A DNA stretch of 64,000 bases from positions 1 through 64,000 of the forward strand of contig NW_020825324.1 in assembly GCF_003286085.1 (NCBI RefSeq), in the 5' to 3' direction. Position 1 is the first letter of the stretch. Each line of letters begins with the position of its first letter. The translations under genes and the position numbers were made by a program. This DNA is from Drosophila persimilis (Eukaryota > Arthropoda > Insecta > Diptera > Drosophilidae). The notes under the pieces were generated by a model. It saw only the letters and a program-made list of their open reading frames with translations. It was not told the origin of the DNA and searched no databases. Positions 56,347 to 64,000 of the stretch are shown piece after piece.

Positions 56347-58227
56347 CACTAACCATACAGTATATAGATGTGCCAGTTCATACAACGAAAGTGTCACACA
56401 CCGACTTGCGCTATCCGTACCCCAGAGTGACGTCATCATGAGAGATAGAGCGCAGAGAGAACATCTTTGCATGTGTTAGTACACACGCAATATGTTTCGA
56501 CAAAAATATGTGATTGTATGTTCTTTCAGATTTTTTGAACTCTCTCAGGTCTGATCTGTTTTGCCACCAGCATGTTTTAGTGTATGGGTGCACATGCATT
56601 CTCACGTACTTTGCGTGTGTGTGTTTACTATTGCTGGCCGCTAGAACTGAAATTTGAGTTTGGTTCTTGTTTCGGGTCTTTTGATGGACTGACCTACCGC
56701 CACAAAATAAATGAAGAATGGGCAGGGGGTGGGGGTATGGTACACTAGGGCGCGGGAAACAAAATAAAAGCTGTTATTTGTTTGATTTATACCACAAAAT
56801 ATAAAATATTACAATAATATAATTGCACATTTATTTCCTTATTTTAAGCAGGTTGATTATAAATTATACAAATTATGCAAACGCCGTCGGTTCTCGACGT
56901 TTTTGTTTATTATAACTAAAACAATGATGTATCTAAATATACAATATAAGAAAATACATATATATATATACTTAAATAAATATGCATAAATATAAATGGA
57001 ATTGGTTTTACATATATTTCAAATCAATTGTCAATCGCGCGCTTTCCGACGGGAATCTGCAAAGTACAAATTTTGATGCGGGTCGCACCTTGAATACTCT
57101 TATGGACAATACCCATAAATTTTCTAATTCAATTATAAAATATCTTATGTACATACATATGCACATAAATATTAAAGTTTATTACATTCGTATATTGCAT
57201 GAGGGTTTTCAAAATTACTGCTGCCCGGTCAGCGTCGAGTCGGTGTGTCTCGAGAGAAAGAATACAAAAACAAAATATGAATCGTCTGCGTGCCGAAACC
57301 GTAGGGCAGCGTGGTCGCTGATGTCTTTGGCGCGGCACAGTGGGACTCAGCCGAAATAGTAAAAAAATTGTATGAGTGCTTTAGATAAATTCTAATAGAG
57401 AATTTTCCAATAGAATTTTCCCACTGTGCCGCTCCAAAGACATCGGCGATCCGCGACCACCGCTTCGACGGTGCTGAGGCTCGAGAGTATAGAATTGCCA
57501 AACAGACGAAACCGATGGGCAGCGGGGTCGCGGTAGAGACGAAGTACAGGCGAAAAGGGAATTGAAACCCCGCGCGCTCCCTCGTGCCTTTTGGGTTCTA
57601 ATGTTAGGACCCGCCATAGAACAGCTTTTTGGTCGCTCATGCAACATCTTGGTATTGTATAGTCTTTGGTATTGTATAGTCTTTGATATAAACAAAACGT
57701 CGAGAACCGACGGCGTTTGCATAATTTTTATAATTTATAATCAACCTGTTTAAAATAAGGAAATAAATGTGTAATTTTGTGGTATAAATCAAACAAATAA
57801 CAGCTTTTATTTTGTTTCCCGCGCCCTAGTGTACCATACCCCCACCCCCTGCCCATTCTTCATTTATTTTGTGGCGGTAGGTCAGTCCATCAAAAGACCC
57901 GAAACAAGAACCAAACTCAAATTTCAGTTCTAGCGGCCAGCAATAGTAAACACACACACGCAAAGTACGTGAGAATGCATGTGCACCCATACACTAAAAC
58001 ATGCTGGTGGCAAAACAGATCAGACCTGAGAGAGTTCAAAAAATCTGAAAGAACATACAATCACATATTTTTGTCGAAACATATTGCGTGTGTACTAACA
58101 CATGCAAAGATGTTCTCTCTGCGCTCTATCTCTCATGATGACGTCACTCTGGGGTACGGATAGCGCAAGTCGGTGTGTGACACTTTCGTTGTATGAACTG
58201 GCACATCTATATACTGTATGGTTAGTG
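56347..58227. mobile_element. 1.9-kb inverted-repeat DNA transposon (P/Galileo-like?)
   Basis: The terminal inverted repeats are about 550 bp long, with outer end CACTAACCATACAGTATATAG. They are flanked by a perfect 7-bp target duplication, ATTGAAT (56340-56346 and 58228-58234). The arms are almost identical, differing by a few small indels around 56800-56900 and 57690-57770. The middle (56915-57680) holds a second, shorter inverted pair (around 57312 and 57415; core GATGTCTTTGG/CCAAAGACATC) and a GGGCAGCG-GGTCGC direct repeat. No transposase ORF is present, so it is non-autonomous. The 7-bp duplication and long repeats fit Galileo/1360-type members of the P superfamily, but the name is tentative. 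It sits between l(1)G0007 and EEF2KMT. Confidence 0.8.
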
Positions 58228-58383
58228 ATTGAATTCAGTTATTATTATTATTTCCACTAATATATAAAAGATTTTACAAGAATTCACTTTTTTCATGGAC
58301 TATCTTAACTTAGCTTAACTTTGATTTGGGAATTCTTGTACTTAAGTAGGCTTAAATCAAAACTCATCCGATGTTAGGCTAAG

Positions 58384-58412
58384 CATCGATAAGTCATCAC
58401 GACATCGATAGC
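58384..58412. promoter_or_regulatory. Paired CATCGATA motifs before EEF2KMT
   Basis: CATCGATAAG and CATCGATAGC lie within 30 bp, about 100 bp upstream of the EEF2KMT ATG. They are DREF/BEAF-type sites, probably the core of its promoter. Confidence 0.5.
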
Positions 58413-58499
58413 ACAACAGCAAATCCAGCCGGTTTCACGTTGTCTTAAATTGAGTATTTACCTTTTTGAAATTTAGAAGATACGCAGAAGAGATCCAAA

Positions 58500-59592
58500 A
58501 TGACTGACAGGTTCAGCAAAATGCAGCAGCAATTCCTGTGCTGTTATCCAGTCAATAAAATGTCGTGGTCGGTATGTATTTGGCTGTGACTGCACCTGTC
58601 CACCTGTTGCATCTTTAACTTTTGTAAACAACTTTGTAACAATTTGTAAACTCGCAGTCGGTGAAACTACCAATGGAGTGGGATGAGCAAAAGGCACTCA
58701 TTGCAGCCACCTGCGGCCATCAGCTCAATGAGCGCTATCCAGTGCGAACCAGCTACCAAGAGGCATTCATTAAACGTCTGATGCAGCTGCTTAAGGATCA
58801 CGAAGAGCTTCACGACGACCTATTCAGCAGCCTCTGTATACAGAAAGACAACAATCATGGCAAAGACTACGCCTACAAGCACTACCTACTACTGCAGCCA
58901 GACGCCCACATTACGCTGCGCGAGTCGATTAGCTTTGTAAACGAAGGTACCACCGGCCTCTGCACTTGGGAGGCTGCCCTGGCCCTGGCCGACTATCTCC
59001 TACAGCACAGCGATGTGGTGAAGGGCAAGAATATCGTGGAGCTCGGCGCTGGCACGGGTCTGATAGGGATTCTCCTCAAATTACCAGCCCTGGGCCTAGA
59101 TGCTGGCCAAATCCTACTCACCGATGGTAGCGCCTCCTGTGTGCAACTGATGCGTGAGAATGTGACATTGAACTTCCCAACGGCGCCCAAGGAAGCCAAA
59201 CCCCAGTGTGAGCAGCTGCGCTGGGACGAGGTAAAAGATTTCCCCTGGCACCAGTATGCCAAAACGGACCTCCTACTCGCAGCGGATGTCATCTACGACG
59301 ACTCCCAGTTCGATGCTCTTATCGGTGCCCTCGATCATCTGTATACGAGTCGTGGCAATTGCCTGGAAATGCTGCTCGCCAGCACAGTGCGCAATGTGGA
59401 CACGCTGCACAAGTTCATGGAGCAGCTGAGTGAGTTTTTAGCCCCTCCAAAAATCCCATAGCTAATATGTACCTTAATTTTACAGCCGTTCACGAGTACA
59501 AGGTGACACCCTGTGCGAATGTCTCGGCCTGCGCGAGTCATTTTTGTCGCGATCACACCGCTGCCGTACAGATTATCTCCATTAAACGCTAG
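58500..59592 (+). CDS. EEF2KMT: eEF2-lysine N-methyltransferase (FAM86 family)
   Basis: Cytosolic SAM-dependent protein methyltransferase of family 16; the human orthologue trimethylates a lysine of translation elongation factor eEF2. Exons 58500-58571, 58658-59429 and 59486-59592 are in phase, 316 residues (human about 330). The FAM86-specific N-terminal region ends in VNEGTTGLCTWEAALALADY. SAM-binding motif I is VELGAGTGLIGIL, an acidic residue follows in LLTDGSASC, and the post-II motif is LLLAADVIYDD, with Asp-Val-Ile-Tyr typical of this family. The C-terminus ends CRDHTAAVQIISIKR. The start at 58500 is the first ATG in the promoter-proximal exon; ATG 58521 is an in-frame alternative. Confidence 0.87.
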
Positions 59593-59780
59593 TTCTAGGT
59601 AGTAATATAATATAATATAATGTAAACAGCACTTGAAACGAATAACCAACAGCAATGGTTTAAGATCCACTTAAATGTCTCCTTGCTGTTTGCCTCAGAA
59701 AGTACGAAATATTGGTTAGTTTTTTACATTCTTTTTTTTTTAAATACTGAGTATTTAAGTATACAAAATGGATGTATGAA

Positions 59781-60116
59781 CTAGAGCCCTGCATGAACAG
59801 GCAACCGAATCGATTCGATGGAATTCGTTCGGTCAGTTAGAAGCGTCGTCTCAGCTTTCTCAATCCATCAAAACGCCCGCCCAAAACGGACTGAACGAAC
59901 AGGTATCGTCATTTTTACTGTGTCAGATCCGAAAATTTCTGGGTTTTCTCTCGCTCACTCTTCCTTTGATTTTCTGGTAGAGAGAACAAGTTTTTATTGA
60001 ATTGGAGTGATCCGAATCTGAGTGAAGAAAGGATTCGTAATAATCAAAGGCCGTAATGATCATTAAATCAGTATAGCTGTGATTTTATGAATACCTTGGA
60101 TTCATGCAGGGCTCTA
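59781..60116. mobile_element. hAT-type MITE
   Basis: A 336-bp element with 16-bp terminal inverted repeats, TAGAGCCCTGCATGAA and its reverse complement at 60101-60116. The flanks are GTATGAAC and GTATGAAT, an 8-bp target duplication with one mismatch. Terminal TAGAG and 8-bp duplications are hAT features. There is no ORF of note. It abuts the stop codon of the membrane-protein gene at 60130. Confidence 0.65.
59993..59998 (-). terminator. Poly(A) signal inside the MITE
   Basis: TTTATT on the plus strand reads AATAAA on the minus strand. It lies about 130 bp past the stop of the 12-TM gene and within the hAT MITE. It is the nearest candidate signal for that gene. Confidence 0.4.
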
Positions 60117-60129
60117 GTATGAATGATGA

Positions 60130-61708
60130 TCACTGACTGATCGTAGGAATGGTGCCATCGTTCAGCCATTTTACGTTCAACTGTTCGATTTGGTGTTTCA
60201 TGAATATGATGCCATACACCTCATATTGGATATCCATCAGCTTGGTGCGATGTGTGCGTGGCACCTTCATGCCCACAACTAGGGCCAGCAGGGAGCTGAT
60301 GATCATAAAAACAAATCCCTGGGCCATCAGAGTGCTCTTGTCGGTGGCATAGAAGTACGAGTTCTTTGTATCGGCCACAAAATAATAGTACACGATGCTG
60401 GTGCAGATCAATTTAAGGATATACGAGATGCAGATGATGCACTCTGTAAACCGCAGATTGGTGACCTCCAGCAGGGCGATCTGTAGACTGGAGTAGGACA
60501 TCCCAAACAGGACGAGCAGCACCCAGAGGGACCATCTCGAATCTGTGGAACTGCAGATGATCATGGCCAAGAGCGTGAAGAAAACCAGCGTCATTTGGGA
60601 GGCCACAAAGTTTACCTTCACCGAAACGAAGAACAGACAGATGAGGGTCAGGCAACTGCCGCCAAAAATCACCCAGAACATGGCATCGATGTCGGCCAGC
60701 TGGGTCAACCTAATGGCCGGATTCAGGGCAAACCAGTAGATGAAATACACAAACAGGGCAAACTGTATGGCCTCGGTGAAGAGCAGCAGCAGCATTACGT
60801 TCCACTGCTGGTTCTTGGTCACATAGAAGAACTGCAGCCGCTTGATCACCTCCGAGCGCGGCTCAAAGATGCTGCCATTCCCGTTGGCTATCCTCAAATC
60901 ATTGTCCATGCTGTTCACCAGATCCACGGTGCCTACAAAATGCAGCACCTTGATCCCCACCAGTATGGCCAGCGTTGCAGCGGCAATGCTCAGATATGTT
61001 CCAGCAAAATTCACATAAATGCCATCGATCAGCTGCTCCGTGGTGGCCGTCTGTCCTGCAAACGCCTTTAGGTTTCGGCTGTAGGCTGATCCAATCAGGC
61101 TCACGGCCGTGGCAATGCCCACCAGATAGCAACTGCAAGAGGCGGACATCATGAGGGAGCGGCTGCTCTTCGAGCTGATGGTGTGCAAGAAGCTGTAGCC
61201 GGCTATGAAGGTCATACTGTGCGCCAAGTACGAGATGTAGGCGCCCACATGGTCTGCATTGGGCATTTCGAGAGACATTTTTTATGAGGATAGCATTCGG
61301 ATTTCACTTACCAAAGCCATCCGCAAAGTAGAAGCAGCTAGCCACCAGATTTAAAACGCCTGCGGCCAGCAGCAGCCACGCCTGCCAGTAGACAATGCAT
61401 TTCTTCACATACTTGATGGTTAGCATGGTGAGGGCCGTAACCAGGGCCCAGCAGGCGCCCAAGATCAGGGGTCCATAGTAGATGAGGCCCGTTTGCAGGT
61501 TGCGCTCGGCGACCAGTGAGCAGATCGTATAGCCGAAAATTAGGCCACACGGCAGGAAGCTCAAACAAACTGAAAGGAACAAGTTTCTTATAATCTTTGA
61601 TGGCAGATCTATTTATGTACCTCCCTCCCTGTGACGGAGGGACTCACCAACACAGCTTGGCGCGTATTTGAAGAACTTGAGCAGCAGTTTTCCCCAAACG
61701 TTCGTCAT
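60130..61708 (-). CDS. Multi-pass (about 12 TM) membrane protein
   Basis: Minus-strand exons 61708-61648, 61569-61312 and 61253-60130 are in phase and encode 480 residues. Roughly twelve hydrophobic segments are visible, for example CLSFLPCGLIFGYTICSLV, LILGACWALVTALTMLTI, AWLLLAAGVLNLVASCFYF, YLSIAAATLAILVGIKVL, MLLLLFTEAIQFALFVYFI and FVFMIISSLLALVVGMKV. There is no signal peptide beyond the first segment. The short basic N-terminus (MTNVWGKLLLKFFKY) and even TM count resemble the MFS topology, but I see no diagnostic MFS signature and do not recognise the family; it is a membrane protein or transporter of unknown substrate. The third-exon acceptor (aatgcag|ACC) gives a 58-bp intron; an internal ATG at 61278 lies within that intron and is not the start. 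Confidence 0.75.
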
Positions 61709-62931
61709 GTTTGACGAACAATCCAATCCAATCCAAAGTAGCCAGGCGATAGAGGAGCTTAAAGCATTTTGGTCTGGTTTGGAGAGTTGCTTACAAATAT
61801 GGCCAATAGACTCCGCAAGTCCAAAGAGGCTACAAAGTGAACTGCGACGACGACGACGACGATGATAAGATAAGCCAATTGGTCGAGCGTGCAGCCAGTC
61901 TGATATGTGTACCGTACCCTATGTACGTACTATAGTATACAGTGACTAATGCCGCATTGGAGTAGTAGCCTTTTGGCCAGATAAACAGATAAGCCGCTAA
62001 ATAATGTACATATGTAGGTATAGTCCATTCAGTTTGGCCGTACGCTTTGCCAAACATTTTATGCATGGTGAGTAGCAATTTCCGGCTATTCATTCATATG
62101 TACATACAGTGAATCCTGCATATGTACAACACAACTCTTGTACAACAATGCACAGCCAAGGATAAAATTTAAGTCAGATCAGCTTCTTTTTAATCAACCA
62201 CATAACGGTGCTAGGCAGTGTTGGAAAAGTGTGGCTTTAATTTAAGGTGCATGGAGGTAGGTGTCGGGTTTGCAATCGGTTGGTCTTACTACAAATCCTT
62301 TATTTGTTTAAGTACATATATAAGCATATGTATGTGTAATGTATAGGATAGTCATTCACCTGATAGGACTTAAAACTAATCTGGCATGGCTAATATTGAT
62401 AGGGAATTCGGGCAATTAGGCCTGCCGATAAAGCTTTGGAAAATTGATTCTCTTCTATCGAATTGTATATACACATATGTACATACATATGTATATACAT
62501 ATGTACAAGGGAGAAGTGTAGTGTGGGTGTTAATAGTTTGTTTACTTTGGAGCAGAGTGCAAGTCAGCGGGAGAGAGATAGGTCGTGAGAGCACGGTAGA
62601 AGGTCAAAGGTATTGTTTTTTTTGGCAGGGTGGACATTTTTATTGAAAATGCCCGTATGTTTATTGGTTTACAATGTAAAAGTTGTACGTAAGATCATTC
62701 CGTTCGAAGGGTGGATAAAGTATAAGAAATTGTACGGTCATATTGTCCAATAAATCGGAGTATTTGTAGCTTTCTTCACACTCGGGCGGCACCAAGTATC
62801 AAAGATGGATATACGTATCTTTGTGATGGCATGAGGGGCATACTGATTTCTGATACATACATATGTATCTCAATGCGAACGCATCATCCATCATCCCTTT
62901 CTTTACTCTCGTTTTATTGCAGAGTGTGACT
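61709..62931. other. Intergenic region with candidate promoter and intron
   Basis: Contains GACGAC repeats (61847-61865), ATGTAC/CATATG repeats (62092-62120, 62465-62505) and no long coding frame. An initiator-like TTCAGTTTGG at about 62028 precedes ATGCATG|GTGAGT (62061-62067), a strong donor that would pair with the acceptor TTTTATTGCAG at 62922 in front of the small ORF at 62932. Confidence 0.4.
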
Positions 62932-63030
62932 ATGGCAGATTTAAAGGAACCTATAGATATTTCTAACTGGCTTCATGGAGCTGTTATTTTAATATTTCTT
63001 TATTTTATATATCCCATAATAATTTTTTAA
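62932..63030 (+). CDS. Candidate 32-residue membrane micropeptide
   Basis: A short ORF begins 10 nt after a strong 3' splice site (pyrimidine tract 62896-62918, acceptor CAG ending at 62922). It encodes a charged N-terminus (MADLKEPIDISNWLHG) and one hydrophobic helix (AVILIFLYFIYPIIIF) before TAA. Size and topology resemble sarcolamban-type fly micropeptides, but there is no convincing sequence match. A plausible 5' exon ends at 62067. It could also be chance sequence within the 5' leader of the next gene. Confidence 0.35.
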   Translation: MADLKEPIDISNWLHGAVILIFLYFIYPIIIF

Positions 63031-63548
63031 TTGTAAATTAAAGCTACTAAAAAGAGTAAACACAAAAAGCTTTATTACAGAGCGCGACAAAGGCGCAATT
63101 TCAGAGCGCTTTCTTGCTCTCTCACTCTCTGTGAGCTTTTGCTCCTCGTTTATGTTTCTGCGCTTGTGCTCTCTACCCGGGGACCGAGCACGACCGCCCA
63201 CCCGTCCTGCCCTACATTGCGGCTGGCCGACGCTCTGCTTATCCTTGGGACTAGCACCCCAATGTCTTGGCCCGGCCTTATCCCCGGCTTTCACTTCCGG
63301 AACTTTGCTGCCGACGACAACAACAAACCGACAAAGCGAGCGGCAGGCACACTGCACTTGCAACTGAGACGCTGAGAGAACATAATCACTGCCTGCCCCG
63401 CCATCCGCCGCCCGCTGACACTGCAAATCGGTAGGAGAGATGCTGTAGACAGGGCTCCCTCCTGGCTGGGCGCCCGCTGGCCATGGAACGGTAGCTGCAG
63501 ACTGCGGACTGCGGTAGAGAACCACTATAGACGGGACGGGCCGGTGCG
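63031..63548 (+). other. Probable leader of the last gene
   Basis: AT-rich until 63080, then CT-rich and GC-rich sequence with CTCTCTCACTCTCTGTGAG (63115-63135). No coding frame is supported. It probably contains the promoter and 5' UTR of the type II membrane protein gene that starts at 63549. Confidence 0.35.
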
Positions 63549-64000
63549 ATGTTTGTGATGAGCATTTGGGGCACCAGCCTGAGCCTGAGCAGCCGCAGCC
63601 TGGCCATTGCTTTGGTACTTTGCGTTACGCTGTTGTACATCTCATACAGTTTCAATGCCTGCCTGCTGGCCAGCATCAGCCGCAGCCTCCAGCAGGTGAG
63701 AGTCCCCCCCTCTTCTCATATATCCTTTTCTGCCATTGCCCGCCCACCCACAGAGCAACTTACGCAACCTGCTGTCACTGACATCTACCCCCCGCAACGA
63801 AAGCAGCAGCAACAGCAGCAGCAGCAACGATTCTGCCACACCCGCTTCTAATCCATCGAACAACAGCAGCAACACCACTAACAGGAGCATCAGCAGTGTC
63901 CCAGCCGCTGTGGGGATCGCGAACAGCTCGGATGGCTCGCCCAAGTATCAGTTGCTGCGGCAGCCAGGTCTGCGTCCGTCACGACACCTGCCCGACACGC
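63549..64000 (+). CDS. Type II membrane protein, N-terminus (partial)
   Basis: Exon 1 (63549-63695) and exon 2 (63754 to the window end) join in frame. A short N-terminus is followed by one hydrophobic helix (SLAIALVLCVTLLYISYSF), then a Ser/Asn/Thr-rich stem with many potential N-glycosylation sites ([23 protein letters not shown]), then KYQLLRQPGLRPSRHLPDT. A signal anchor plus a glycosylated stem is the layout of Golgi glycosyl- and sulfotransferases, so such an enzyme is a reasonable guess. The catalytic domain lies outside the window and the family cannot be named. Confidence 0.6.

Noticed and set aside
61253-61278. ATG at 61278 as start of the 12-TM protein
   Set aside because: The upstream exons encode further membrane helices in phase, and the ATG lies inside a 58-bp intron ending in AATGCAG.

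Overview
This is nuclear DNA of a Drosophila-type fly. The supports are short GT/AG introns (many 55-80 bp), CAG/CAA 'opa' tracts, DRE (TATCGATA) and GGTATATTT promoter motifs, and recognisable fly genes: Tlk, an Fbxl4-like F-box/LRR gene, a type I inositol-3,4-bisphosphate 4-phosphatase, mRpL38, l(1)G0007/Prp16 and an EEF2KMT/FAM86 methyltransferase. From memory, Tlk and l(1)G0007 both lie on the D. melanogaster X chromosome (Muller A) but far apart (about 3F and 12E), so the window is probably Muller A of a species rearranged relative to melanogaster. The obscura group is a reasonable guess that I cannot prove here.

Layout. 1-16.6 kb: Tlk (+), with a 5 kb first coding intron and a very long, low-complexity 3' region that carries a second open frame behind two stops. 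17.5-20.4 kb: Fbxl4 homologue (+). 21.7-26.6 kb: INPP4-like phosphatase with a PH-like N-terminus (+) and a possible short, intronically polyadenylated form. 27.0-28.5 kb: mRpL38 (-), convergent with it. 28.7-35.3 kb: a large foldback-like palindrome whose outer arms are arrays of a roughly 319-bp repeat. 35.6-36.7 kb: a secreted Cys-rich (EB/EGF-like) protein (+), convergent with l(1)G0007 (-), which runs back to 56.2 kb across a 15.5 kb intron. That intron hosts, on the opposite strand, a small LRAT-fold gene without the usual catalytic residues. 56.3-58.2 kb: a 1.9 kb inverted-repeat DNA transposon whose termini match those of the big palindrome. 58.5-59.6 kb: EEF2KMT (+). 59.8-60.1 kb: a hAT-type MITE that appears to supply the 3' end of a 12-TM membrane protein gene (60.1-61.7 kb, -). 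62.9-63.0 kb: a candidate 32-residue membrane micropeptide. 63.5 kb to the window end: the start of a type II membrane protein.

The genes are mostly housekeeping (chromatin kinase, mitochondrial ribosome, mitochondrial F-box protein, phosphoinositide turnover, splicing helicase, eEF2 methylation), transcribed independently from compact promoters, not as a functional cluster. The most unusual content is the pair of related inverted-repeat elements, one sitting exactly where the two remembered melanogaster X neighbourhoods meet, and the nested LRAT-like pseudoenzyme. All coordinates and splice sites were read by eye; no database search or alignment program was used.
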